A stretch of 64,000 bases of DNA from Curvibacter sp. (GTDB taxonomy: Bacteria; Pseudomonadota; Gammaproteobacteria; Burkholderiales; Burkholderiaceae_C), in the NCBI GenBank assembly GCA_020621965.1, contig JAHRYV010000012.1, forward strand, positions 855-64,854, read 5' to 3'. Of this stretch, positions 48,201 through 60,242 are shown in pieces; within the stretch, counting starts at the first letter, position 1, and every line of letters begins with the position of its first letter. A program made the translations under genes and the position numbers. Under the pieces are notes generated by a model. The model was not told the DNA's origin, made no database searches, and worked only from the letters and a program-made list of their open reading frames with translations.

Positions 48201-48793
48201 TGGAAGAGCTGGCCCACGCGCGCGAGCGCAAGCAGTTCCTCGACGCCCAGTCGGCCGACCTGAACGACGCCATGAACACGCTGGAAGACGCCATCCGCAA
48301 GATCGATGGCGAAACCCGCGCACTGCTGGGCGACACCTTCAAGACCGTCAACGAGCACTTCGGCAAGATGTTCCCCGAACTCTTCGGCGGCGGCCAAGCC
48401 AAGCTGATCATGACCGGCGACGAGATCCTGGACGCCGGCGTGCAGGTCATGGCCCAGCCGCCGGGCAAGAAGAACCAGACCATCCACCTGCTGTCGGGCG
48501 GCGAGAAGGCGCTGACCGCCATCGCGCTGGTGTTTGCCATCTTCCAGCTCAACCCGGCCCCCTTCTGCCTGCTCGACGAGGTGGACGCGCCGCTGGACGA
48601 CGCCAACACCGAGCGTTACGCCAAGCTGGTGGGCAGCATGAGCAAGGGCACCCAGTTCCTCTTCATCAGCCACAACAAGATCGCCATGGAAATGGCCGAA
48701 CAGCTGATCGGCGTGACCATGCAGGAGCAGGGCGTCTCGCGCATCGTGGCGGTGGACATGGAGTCCGCCGTCTCCATGGCCGAGGCGGCCTGA
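45278..48793 (+). CDS. smc: Chromosome segregation protein SMC
   Basis: 1172 aa from GTG: [81 protein letters not shown]. Confidence 0.97.
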   Translation: [1171 protein letters not shown]

Positions 48794-48877
48794 GGCGACA
48801 CGGAGCAAGAGGCGCATGAGCACCGCACGGCCGCCCGAAGGTGCTCGCACCGCAGTGCGTAGCACGGAGGTTCGCCC

Positions 48878-49927
48878 ATGAGCAAGCTGCAGATCGGGCT
48901 GGCCATTGCGGGCGGTCTCCTGCTGGCCGCTCTGGTGGTGCACGGCGCCTGGACTTCGCGCCGCAACCAGCCGCGCCTGGCCGACCCAGAAACCCTGCCC
49001 GTCGAGCCGCACGGCCTGGGCGAGCTGCTGGTCGATCCGGCCGTGGCCACCGCGCCGGCCGGCCTGGATGACGATGCGCTGATGCTGCCGCCGGCACTGG
49101 AAAAAAAACCGCTGCTGGACCCACTGATCGACGTCATCGCTGCCATCGACCTGGAACATCCCGTCGCCGCCGAGGCGGTGCTGCAGCACATGCCCGCCAC
49201 GCGCCGCGTGGGCAGCAAACCCTTTGCCATCGAAGGCCTGGACCAGGGCGCCGGGTTATGGGAGCATCCGCAGGCCGGGAGTCGTTACGGCGTGCTGCAG
49301 GCCGGGGTGCAACTGGCCAACCGCGCCGGGGCTCTGAACGAGATCGAGTACTCGGAATTCGTCGTCAAGACCCAGGCCCTGGCCGACGCCGTGGGCGGCA
49401 CGCCGGAATTTCCCGACATGCTCGACGCCGTGGCACGCGCGCGCGAGCTCGACTCCTTCGCCAGCGAACACGACGCCCAGCTCAGCGTCACGCTGCGCGC
49501 GCGCCATACGGCCTGGAGCGCCGGTTATATGCAGCAGAACGCCGTGCGCCTGGGTTTTGTGGCCGGCGTGCTGCCTGGGCGCATGGTGCTGCCAGCCAGC
49601 ACGGCCGGCCAGCCGCCCTTGCTGGGTCTGCATTACGACGCCCAGGCGGCACTGGCCGAGGATCCGAGCCAGACCGCCATCCGCGAGGTGACGCTCAGCC
49701 TGGACGTGGCCCAGGTGCCGCGTGCCGAGTGTCCCTACGAGCGCCTGCGCGAGACCGCCACCCGCCTGGCCGAGGTGATGGACGGCCAGATCACCGACGA
49801 CAACGGCCAGCCCCTGACCAGCGAGGCCATGGACCGGATCGGCGCCGAGCTGGAGCACCTGTACGACAAACTCGACGAGCGTGAACTGTCGGCTGGCTCG
49901 GTCTTGGCGCGGCGCTTGTTTTCCTGA
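48878..49927 (+). CDS. zipA: Cell division protein ZipA (C-terminal FtsZ-binding domain)
   Basis: 349 aa; N-terminal TM segment; position between smc and ligA; C-terminal ZipA-type domain. Confidence 0.88.
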   Translation: MSKLQIGLAIAGGLLLAALVVHGAWTSRRNQPRLADPETLPVEPHGLGELLVDPAVATAPAGLDDDALMLPPALEKKPLLDPLIDVIAAIDLEHPVAAEAVLQHMPATRRVGSKPFAIEGLDQGAGLWEHPQAGSRYGVLQAGVQLANRAGALNEIEYSEFVVKTQALADAVGGTPEFPDMLDAVARARELDSFASEHDAQLSVTLRARHTAWSAGYMQQNAVRLGFVAGVLPGRMVLPASTAGQPPLLGLHYDAQAALAEDPSQTAIREVTLSLDVAQVPRAECPYERLRETATRLAEVMDGQITDDNGQPLTSEAMDRIGAELEHLYDKLDERELSAGSVLARRLFS

Positions 49928-52042
<2,115 letters not shown>

Positions 52043-52072
52043 GGGGCCGGGGCCGGCGGGCGGCCGCGGCTC

Positions 52073-52903
52073 TCAGTCAGTCAGACGCGCCGTGAGCCAG
52101 CTCACCAGCCGGTCACGCACGGCTGGCTGGTCCAGCGACTGGATGTGCGCCGCACCCTCGACGATCCACAGCTCCTTGGGCTCGCGTGCGGCCTCGTACA
52201 GGCGGCGCGCATGCTGCACCGGGATCACCTCGTCGCGATCACCGTGCAGGAACAGCAGCGGGATCGGGGCGACCTGGGGCGCGGCAGCCAGCGGGCGGTA
52301 GTCGTCCGTGACGGTCAGGGACAGGGGCCAGCTCAGCGGCCAGGTCAGCCATGAGCCGCGCAGTTTCTCGCCGGCGATCTCGCGGTAGCCGGTGAAAGCG
52401 CTGTCGATCACGGCGCCGCGCAGATGCTGGCGATAGCCGCTGTGGGCCAGGTAGTGCAGGCCGAGCGCGCCGCCCAGGCTTTGCGCCAGCACGACGATGC
52501 GGCGCGGGTCGATGTCCCGGCGCGCGACCAGGTAGCGCATGGCGCTGTCGATGTCCTGCTGCGCGCCGGGCACCGAGGGCTGCCCCTGCGACGCACCGTA
52601 ACCGCGGTAGTCGAGCAGCAGGACGTTGAAGCCGCGCTCGGGCAACCAGTACACGCTGCCCAGGTGGGTGCTGATGTTCTGGGCATTGCCGTGCAGGAAC
52701 AGGATGGTGCCCTTGGCTGGCGTGCGAGACGGCAGGAACCAGGCGCTGAGCGTCAGGCCGTCGGTCGTGGGCAGGCGCAGATCTTCGTAGGCCAGGCCCA
52801 CCGTCTGCGGCGTGCGCACCCAGGGCTGCATGGGCTGGAAGAACACGCCGGTGCAGCCCGCCAGCAGCAGGGTCAGCAGCAGGATGGAGCAACGGCGCAG
52901 CAT
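52073..52903 (-). CDS. Alpha/beta hydrolase lipoprotein
   Basis: MLRRCSILLLTLLLAGCTG lipobox; ILFLHGNAQNIS, VLAQSLGGALGLHYL, LFLHGDRDEVIPVQHARRLY. Confidence 0.9.
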   Translation of the reverse strand: MLRRCSILLLTLLLAGCTGVFFQPMQPWVRTPQTVGLAYEDLRLPTTDGLTLSAWFLPSRTPAKGTILFLHGNAQNISTHLGSVYWLPERGFNVLLLDYRGYGASQGQPSVPGAQQDIDSAMRYLVARRDIDPRRIVVLAQSLGGALGLHYLAHSGYRQHLRGAVIDSAFTGYREIAGEKLRGSWLTWPLSWPLSLTVTDDYRPLAAAPQVAPIPLLFLHGDRDEVIPVQHARRLYEAAREPKELWIVEGAAHIQSLDQPAVRDRLVSWLTARLTD

Positions 52904-54825
52904 CAGAAATGCACGTCCAGGTACAGGGCGGCCGAGCGCGTGTCGCGCTCGTAGGCCCGGCGCCACGACGTCTCGAGCCGCAGGGCCAGATCGCGCGTCA
53001 GGGCGAACCGCTGGTCCAGGCCCACCTCGACGCTGCTGTGCAGTTCGCCGCTGAAGTAGCGCAGGCCGCGCCCGTAGGCATGCAGGCGCCAGGCTGGGCT
53101 GGCATCGAGCAGCAGTCCGGCGCTGGCGCCCGCGCCCGCGGCGTGGCCTTGTTCCAGTCCGTCGGCGGCCAGCAGCGCGCCTTCGCCCAGCACATAGGCC
53201 TGGGCCTTGGGGCCGAATCTGTACGCCATGCCCGAGCCGCCGTCCACATGGGCCGCCAGCGGCCGGCGGCCGTCGCGCAGCTCGATGCGGCGCGCGCCGG
53301 CGTCCAGGCGCCAGGAGCTGGGTTTGAGCAGCCCGTCGCGGGCCGCCAGCGACATGATGCTGGCAAAGGTGGCCTGCTCCAGCTGCACCTCGCCGGAGGC
53401 CTGGTCGCGGCGCAGGGCCAGTTTCAGGAACTCGATCTGGGCACCGGGGAGGTAGCCGTCTTCGGTGTCGAGCAGGTCGTGGTAGGCGGGACGCAGCCGC
53501 AGCTCCTGGTAGTCGCGGGCATTGCGGGTGCCGACGCCCAGGCTCACGCGGCTGGAGCCGTGGCCGTGTTCGGGCCGGACCTCGGGGGCGGGCAGCTCGG
53601 GGATGTCCGGTGCATCGACCTTGCTGCGCTCGACCAGCAGCCGGCGCAGGCGCGGGGCCGCCTGCTGGTTGCTCACGTCACCGCGCAGCCGGCTGTATTC
53701 CAGGTACTCGAAGGACAGGTCCAGCACCTCGGCCCGCGTGGTCGCGGGCAGGGACACCAGGCGCGGGTCGTCGAGCGCGGCGCTGGCCGCGGCGAGCTCC
53801 TTGACCAGGTCCAGCTGCTCGGGCGCGAGCCGCTCCTGGCGGTGCCGCAGCTGCGTGCTGCGGGCCGGCCGGAAGGTTACGCGCTGGACCAGGCCAGTCT
53901 GTTCGGTGACGGCGCGCACGGTGTCGCCGGGAATGGCCCAGAGCGGAAAGCGCTCGGTCAGGCGCAGCCCGGGCCGCGCGACGTCCAGCAGCGACAGCAG
54001 GTGGTAGGAGCAGTTCTCGTCCAGGAAGTAGTAGTCGAAGCGGACGGTCCCCAGCTCCCAGGCGTGCATCAGCAGGCGGTCGATCTCCTCGGCCGTGAGG
54101 GTCAGCTCGTATTCCCAGACGTCGCGGTTTTCCAGATCGTTGTATTCGCCGACCTTGGTGTAGTAGGGGGAAAGACTGAAGTTGCCGCTGTAGCCGCCCA
54201 TCAGGCCGCGCACGGCAAACACGATGCCGTTGGTCTCGTTGGTGTCGGCGGCGTAGTTGATGGCGTAGCTCAACAGGCGCGAGCGTCCGGTCTGGCCGCG
54301 ACCGTCGATGCGCAAAAAGGTGTGGCCGTACATCGAGGCCGGGTTGTTCAGGTAGGCGGCGGGGAAGACCAGCGCCACGCCTTGCGGGTCGAGTGCGCTG
54401 CGCCAGGCCTGGAAGCGCGGGCAGGGCTGCGGCGGCAGCCGCGTCGGATCGAAGCCCAGTTCCTGCTTGAGCCAGTGGTAGCGGGCGACAAAGCGGCACT
54501 GGGGGTGCTGGCGCGTTTCCGTTTCCGTGACGTCGGAGAAGAAGGCGGCCAGGGTGGCCTCGAGTTCGCTCTGGGCGTTGGTCACGCCGTCCGGGGCGTG
54601 GAAGAAGTCCGGGCTGTCGGCCAGGCTGCGCGGAGCAAAAACGCCAAAGCGCGGCTGGTAGTGCAGCAGGGCGCGCCACTCTTCCCGTTCACCCAGGCGC
54701 TGGCTACGCGCGGCCGTGACCAGTTCGTCCAGGTAGGGGTTGGCGTGGGAGGTGCAAGACAGGCTGGCCAGCAGCAGGACCAGACACAGGCGCAAAAGGG
54801 GGGGCAACGCGATCCGGAACGTCAT
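52903..54825 (-). CDS. DUF4105 (Lnb-like N-terminal) domain protein with C-terminal outer-membrane-like region
   Basis: 640 aa; signal peptide; YGHTFLRIDGRGQTGRSRLLSYAINYAA, YFLDENCSYHLLSLLDVARPGL; C-terminus ends SAALYLDVHF (beta-barrel-like). Confidence 0.87.
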   Translation of the reverse strand: MTFRIALPPLLRLCLVLLLASLSCTSHANPYLDELVTAARSQRLGEREEWRALLHYQPRFGVFAPRSLADSPDFFHAPDGVTNAQSELEATLAAFFSDVTETETRQHPQCRFVARYHWLKQELGFDPTRLPPQPCPRFQAWRSALDPQGVALVFPAAYLNNPASMYGHTFLRIDGRGQTGRSRLLSYAINYAADTNETNGIVFAVRGLMGGYSGNFSLSPYYTKVGEYNDLENRDVWEYELTLTAEEIDRLLMHAWELGTVRFDYYFLDENCSYHLLSLLDVARPGLRLTERFPLWAIPGDTVRAVTEQTGLVQRVTFRPARSTQLRHRQERLAPEQLDLVKELAAASAALDDPRLVSLPATTRAEVLDLSFEYLEYSRLRGDVSNQQAAPRLRRLLVERSKVDAPDIPELPAPEVRPEHGHGSSRVSLGVGTRNARDYQELRLRPAYHDLLDTEDGYLPGAQIEFLKLALRRDQASGEVQLEQATFASIMSLAARDGLLKPSSWRLDAGARRIELRDGRRPLAAHVDGGSGMAYRFGPKAQAYVLGEGALLAADGLEQGHAAGAGASAGLLLDASPAWRLHAYGRGLRYFSGELHSSVEVGLDQRFALTRDLALRLETSWRRAYERDTRSAALYLDVHF

Positions 54826-54836
54826 CGGCTTTCAGG

Positions 54837-54869
54837 CAAAAAAACACCCAGTGCGTTAGCACTGGGTGT
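54837..54869 (-). terminator. Intrinsic terminator downstream of the DUF3015 gene
   Basis: ACACCCAGTGC GTTA GCACTGGGTGT stem followed on the minus strand by a T-run. Confidence 0.88.
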
Positions 54870-54890
54870 CGGGTCGACAGACGACCGGGA

Positions 54891-55385
54891 TCAGATGGCG
54901 ACGCTATAGCCGGCCAGCGTCTGGTCGGCAGCCATCGTCTCACGCAGGCCCTTCATGACGTCCTGGGCGGACACCATGTCGGCGGCGTAGATGCGCTCGA
55001 AGTTGACCTTGGCCACTTGGAAGAAGTGGGCCTTGTGCTCTTCCTTGACGCCGATCAACTGGGCCAGGGAGTCCAGGGACTCGCCGTTGCCGCGGGACAT
55101 GTCACGGGCCAGGCGCTCCATGTTGCCGTCGATGAACATGGCGGTCTTCCAGGCGGAGCGAACGGTGCCGTCTTGCGAGCAGCCCAGGGTGCCGGAGGAA
55201 ATGCCGAAGGTCTGGTTGCCCGACGTGCCGTTGGTGGTGGCCGCCATCACCTGGGGAGCAACACCGCTTTGGCCGTCGAAGACCTTGGAGCCCAGGCCGC
55301 AACCGACGTTGTTCTCACCAGCGGCAAAAGACGTGATGGGCAGGGCAGCCACGGCCAAGACGATCAATGCATTCTTAATGTTCAT
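54891..55385 (-). CDS. DUF3015 family secreted protein
   Basis: MNIKNALIVLAVAALPITSFAAGENNVGCGLGSKVFDGQSGVAPQVMAATTNGTSGNQTFGISSGTLGC; start at 55385 preferred on SD spacing. Confidence 0.88.
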   Translation of the reverse strand: MNIKNALIVLAVAALPITSFAAGENNVGCGLGSKVFDGQSGVAPQVMAATTNGTSGNQTFGISSGTLGCSQDGTVRSAWKTAMFIDGNMERLARDMSRGNGESLDSLAQLIGVKEEHKAHFFQVAKVNFERIYAADMVSAQDVMKGLRETMAADQTLAGYSVAI

Positions 55386-55438
55386 GTCCAATTTCCTCTA
55401 TTGATTGAATGATGGGCAGCGAAGTGCTGCCCGTCTTC

Positions 55439-55468
55439 TTTATAGAGGGGAGTCGTCGACCTCGTCAA
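55439..55468 (-). promoter_or_regulatory. Sigma70-type promoter for the DUF3015 gene
   Basis: Minus strand TTGACG (55468-55463), 18-nt spacer, TATAAA (55444-55439). Confidence 0.75.
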
Positions 55469-55572
55469 GATTTGAAAGATGCAACAGTGTGTACGTGTGG
55501 CACATTGCACGAAAAAAGCAACGGGCGGTCTGATTGCGCATCGTGCGCTGCCCTGCCGCCGGGCGGCACCGC

Positions 55573-56022
55573 TCAGTCGCGCGGTGGACCGGCGTCGCTC
55601 GGGAGGCGCTCCGGCCGGCGCCACAGCCACAACGAGGTCGCCACCATGCAGGCCAGGGCCAGCAGGGCGATCCAGAGCGGGCGGACCGCATACAGCAGAT
55701 AGGTTGCGCTGACGCTCATCGCCCCGGTGGCCCACCATTTGGCGCGCCGGCCGACCACACCGCCGTGTCGCCAGTCGCTGATCATCGGGCCGAAGGCGGT
55801 ATGGTTCTCCAACCAGTCCAGCAGGCGCGGTGAACTGCGCGCGGCCGCCCAGGCCGCCAGCAGGATGAAAGGCGTGGTGGGCAGCACCGGCACCAGGGCG
55901 CCGATGAGACCGAGCAGGAGAAAGAGCAGCGCCAGGCCGAGATAGACCCAGCGCATCAGTTGCGACAGCGGTGCGGCCAGGGGGCGGGTCGGCGTGGAGC
56001 CGGGCGGGGGCGGGGACTGCAT
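55573..56022 (-). CDS. YbaN/DUF454 family inner membrane protein
   Basis: 150 aa; LLGLIGALVPVLPTTPFILLAAWAAARSSPRLLDWLENHTAFGPMISDWRHGGVV. Confidence 0.92.
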   Translation of the reverse strand: MQSPPPPGSTPTRPLAAPLSQLMRWVYLGLALLFLLLGLIGALVPVLPTTPFILLAAWAAARSSPRLLDWLENHTAFGPMISDWRHGGVVGRRAKWWATGAMSVSATYLLYAVRPLWIALLALACMVATSLWLWRRPERLPSDAGPPRD

Positions 56023-56086
56023 CCCGTCATTGTGACGCGTGCGCCGGTGCCCGGTATGCTGGTGGCCTTGCCATGACGAAAATTCC

Positions 56087-56626
56087 ATGACTGTTCGTGA
56101 AATCCTCAAGATGGGTGACCCGCGCCTGCTGCGGGTGGCCCAGCCCGTGACCGAATTCGACAGCGACGCGCTGCACCTGCTGGTCAGCGATCTGCTCGAC
56201 ACCATGATCGCCGCCAACGGTGCCGGCCTGGCCGCGCCGCAGATCGGCGTGGACCTGCAACTGGTGATCTTCGGCAGCGAGGGCCCCAATCCGCGTTACC
56301 CCGAGGCGCCTGTGGTGCCGCGCACCGTGCTGTGCAACCCGGTCATCACGCCGCTGGATGACGAGGAGCAGCTGGGCTGGGAGGGCTGCCTGTCGGTGCC
56401 CGGCTTGCGCGCCATGGTGCCGCGCTGGCAACGCATCCGCTACAGCGGCTTCGACCCATACGGTGACCCCATTGAGCGCACGGTGGACGGTTTTCACGCC
56501 CGGGTGGTGCAGCACGAGTGCGACCACCTGATCGGCAAGTTGTACCCGATGCGCGTGCGCGACTTCACGCAATTCGGTTTTACCGAGGTGCTGTTTCCCG
56601 GGCTGGATGCGGGTCAGGACGACTAA
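56087..56626 (+). CDS. def: Peptide deformylase
   Basis: 180 aa; [28 protein letters not shown]. Confidence 0.97.
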   Translation: MTVREILKMGDPRLLRVAQPVTEFDSDALHLLVSDLLDTMIAANGAGLAAPQIGVDLQLVIFGSEGPNPRYPEAPVVPRTVLCNPVITPLDDEEQLGWEGCLSVPGLRAMVPRWQRIRYSGFDPYGDPIERTVDGFHARVVQHECDHLIGKLYPMRVRDFTQFGFTEVLFPGLDAGQDD

Positions 56627-56631
56627 TTGGC

Positions 56632-59279
56632 CTAGGACGCCAGCACGTCCAGCAGTTCGGTCTCGATCGCGATCTGCGCGCGGTTGTTCTGCAGCGCCGC
56701 GCCGTCGATCAGGAACATGTCGTCGACCCGCTCGCCCAGGGTGTTGATCTTGGCCAGTTGCAGGTTGAGATGGTGCCGCGCCAGCACACGCGCCACTTTG
56801 TAGAGCAGGCCGGGTTGGTCGCTGGCCGTGATGTCGAGCAGCCAGCGCTGGGCCTTCTCGTCCGGTTTGAGGCTGACGCGCGGCGCGAAGGGAAAACTCT
56901 TGACGCGGCGCGAGAGGCGGCCGCGGCTGGGTTCGGGCAGCGGGCCGCCGGTCGCGATGGTGCGGGCCAACTCGGCCTCGACCATGCTGGTCATCTCGCG
57001 GATGTGCTCAGTCAGGCCGGGGGTGACGACCTGGAAGGTGTCCAGCGCAAAACCGTTGCGCGCCGTGTGGATGCGCGCGTCCAGGATGCTGAAGCCGCCG
57101 TGGTCGAAATAGCCGCAGATGCGGGCAAACAGGTCGGGCTGGTCCCGGGTGTAGACCAGTACCTGCAGGCCTTCGCCGGTGAGCGAGCGGCGCGCCCGCA
57201 CGATGGGTTTGTCGCTGCCGACGTGGCGCGAGAGCTGGCGCGTGTGCCAGGCGATGTCGTCGGCGTCGTGGCGCATGAAATAACCCACGTCCAGCGTGTC
57301 CCACAGCTTCTTGTGTGCTTCGAAGGGCAGGCTGTGCAGGGCCAGCTTGACCAGGGCCTCGCGCTTGCGCGCTTCGACCTCGGCGTCGGGCGCGGGGGCG
57401 TGGCCGCCCAGGGCGCGCAGGGTGTAGCGGTACAGGTCTTCCAGCAGCTTGCCTTTCCAGGCATTCCAGACCTTGGGACTGGTGCCGCGGATGTCGGCCA
57501 CGGTGAGCAGGTACAGGGCCGTGAGGTAGCGCTCGTTGCCGACCTCGCGGGCGAAGGCGGCGATGACGTCGGGGTCGCTGAGGTCGGACTTCTGGGCCAC
57601 CCGGCTCATGGTCAGGTGGTGGCGGACCAGGAACTCGATCAGCCGGGCGTCCTCGCGTGCCAGGCCGTGCTGGCGCGCGAATTGCCGCACCTCGACCGCG
57701 CCCAGGTCCGAGTGGTCGCCGCCGCGTCCCTTGGCGATGTCGTGGAACAACGCGGCCGCGTAGAGGATCCAGGGCTGGTCCCAGCCGGCGGCCAGCTGGG
57801 AGCAGAAGGGGTATTCATGCGCGTGCTCGGCCATGAAAAAGCGCCGCACGTTGCGCAGCACCATCAGGATGTGCTGGTCCACGGTGTAGACGTGTGGAAC
57901 AGGTCGTGCTGCATCTGGCCGACGATGCTGCGAAAGGCCCACAGGTAGCGCCCCAGCACCGAGGTCTGGTTCATCAGCCGCATGGCGTGGGTGATGCCGC
58001 GCGGCTGCTGCAGGATGCGCATGAAGGTGGCGCGGTTGACCGGGTCCTGGCGGAACTTGCCGTTCATCAGGGCGCGGGTGTTGTAGAGCGCGCGCAGGGT
58101 GCGGGCCGACAGGCCCTTGGCGCCTTCGGTGGTCTGGTAGACGAGAAAGGTTTCGAGGATGGCGTGCGGTTCGCGCTGGTAGAGGTCGTCGCTGGCGATC
58201 TCGATCAGGCCCGCCTTGTCCAGGAAACGCGCGTTGATGGGGCGCGGCGCCTGGGGCGAGGGGTTGAGCCGCTCCTCGATGTTGAGCAGCAGGATCTGGT
58301 TGAGCTGGGACACCGCCTTGGCGGCCCAGTAGTAGTGGCGCATCAGCGCCTCGCTGGCCCGCACCTTGGTCCGGACCTCGGCCGTGTCGGAGCGATAGCC
58401 GAAGGTCGAGGCCACCGCGGTCTGCAGGTCGAAGACCAGGCGGTCCTCGCGCCGGCCGGCCACCAGGTGCAGGCGCAGGCGGATCAGCTTGAGCATGGCC
58501 TCGTTGCGCTTGAGCTGGCGCACTTCGAAGGCGGTGGCCAGACCGTTGCGCGCCAGTTCGTCCCAGGTGCTGCCGTAGCCCGCGGCCTTGGCCACCCAGA
58601 GGATGACCTGCAGGTCACGCAGGCCGCCGGGGGACTCCTTGCAGTTGGGCTCCAGCGCGTAGGGTGTGTCCTCGAACTTGCTGTGGCGCTGCTGCATCTC
58701 CAGCGTCTTGGCCACGCAGAACGCCCGTGGGTCCAGGGCCTGGCGGAAACGCCAGCGGAAGTCCTTGAACAGCGCCGTCTGGCCGCAGATCAGGCGGGAT
58801 TCGAGCAGGGCGGTCTGCACCGTCACGTCCTTGGCCGCCTCGGCCAGGCATTCGTCCACCGTGCGGACACTGGAGCCGATCTCCAGGCCGGCATCCCAGC
58901 AGCTGGTGATGAAGGCCTCGATGCGCTGGCGCAAGGCCGCGTCCGATTCGGCCGACGTCCCGCCCGTCAGCACGAGCACGTCGATGTCGGAGTGCGGGAA
59001 GAGCTCGCCGCGCCCGAAGCCGCCCACGGCCACCAGGGCGTGCCCCGGGCCGACGCCGGCCTGCTTCCAGAGGTAACGCAAGGTGGCGTCGGTAATGCGC
59101 GCGAGCTGGTGCAGCGCATAGTGCACGCCGCGGCTCGACGCCTCGCTGGTCACGGCCGCCAGCAAGACATCGGCCTTGCGGGCCCGGTATTGTTCCCGCA
59201 AGGTCTGCGGGGAGAGCGGATGCTGCGAAGGCGCTGCTTCGGGGTCGCCCGGGACCACAGGGAATTCGGTGGACTTCAT
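56632..59279 (-). pseudogene. glnD: [Protein-PII] uridylyltransferase GlnD, frameshifted near 57890
   Basis: Two ORFs (57864-59279; 56632-57942) together give full Gln[20 protein letters not shown] ... QMQHDLFH / [19 protein letters not shown] ... HD and ACT domains; 2-nt AC duplication (CACACGTC for CACGTC). Confidence 0.9.
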
Positions 59280-59300
59280 GGGCGAGAGCTTAAGCAGGAA

Positions 59301-60119
59301 TCAGGCCAGGGCCGGGACTGCCTTCACGAAAGCGGGGATGGGCGGGCTGCCGGCCGACAGGGTGAGCACCTCGTAGCCGGTGGGGGTGACCAGGATGGTG
59401 TGCTCCCACTGGGCCGAGAGCGAGTGGTCCTTGGTGACGATGGTCCAGCCGTCGCCCAGCTCCTTGATCTCGCGCCGGCCGGCGTTGATCATGGGCTCGA
59501 TGGTGAAGGTCATGCCGGGCTTGAGCTCGTCCAGCGTGCCGGGCTTGCCATAGTGCAGCACCTGCGGTTCCTCGTGAAAGCCCAGGCCGATGCCGTGGCC
59601 GCAGAACTCGCGCACGACCGAGCAGCCGTTGGATTCGGCGAACTTCTGGATCGCCCAGCCGATGTCGCCCAGGTGGGCGCCGGGCCGGACCTGCTCGATG
59701 CCGTGCCACATGGCCTCATAGGTCAGCGTGCACAGGCGCTTGGCCGCGATCGAGGTCTCGCCGACGTGGAACATGCGGCTGGTGTCGCCATGCCAGCCGT
59801 CCTTGATGATGGTGATGTCGATGTTGACGATGTCGCCCTTCTTGAGCGGCTTGTCGTTCGGGATGCCGTGGCAGACCTGATGGTTGATCGAGGTGCAGAT
59901 GGACTTGGGATAGGGGTTGTAGCCCGAGGGAGCGTAGTTCAGCGGCGCGGGGATGGCGCCCTGGACATCCACGATGTAGCCGTGGGCCAGCATGTCCAGT
60001 TCGTTGGTGGTGACACCCGGCTTCACGTGAGGGGTCAGGAAATCCAGCACTTCGGCGGCCAGCTTGCCCGCCACGCGCATGCCGGCAATGCCGGCTTCGT
60101 CTTTGTAGGTGATCGTCAT
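59301..60119 (-). CDS. map: Methionine aminopeptidase type I
   Basis: 272 aa; [48 protein letters not shown]. Confidence 0.97.
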   Translation of the reverse strand: MTITYKDEAGIAGMRVAGKLAAEVLDFLTPHVKPGVTTNELDMLAHGYIVDVQGAIPAPLNYAPSGYNPYPKSICTSINHQVCHGIPNDKPLKKGDIVNIDITIIKDGWHGDTSRMFHVGETSIAAKRLCTLTYEAMWHGIEQVRPGAHLGDIGWAIQKFAESNGCSVVREFCGHGIGLGFHEEPQVLHYGKPGTLDELKPGMTFTIEPMINAGRREIKELGDGWTIVTKDHSLSAQWEHTILVTPTGYEVLTLSAGSPPIPAFVKAVPALA

Positions 60120-60242
60120 GGGGCGGAATTATCCCATCGGCAGCGTTTTCCTGTCGGCTGCGCCCTTATTCCGGACAGGGTGGAAGTAAAATTCGACCTT
60201 TCCCCGGGACTCTCGTCCGCCACCCTCTACAAGGCCACCCTC

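Noticed and set aside
45260-49189. 1309-aa antisense ORF opposite smc
   Set aside because: Shadow of the smc CDS; composition dominated by Leu/Gly/Ala/Gln with no recognisable motifs.
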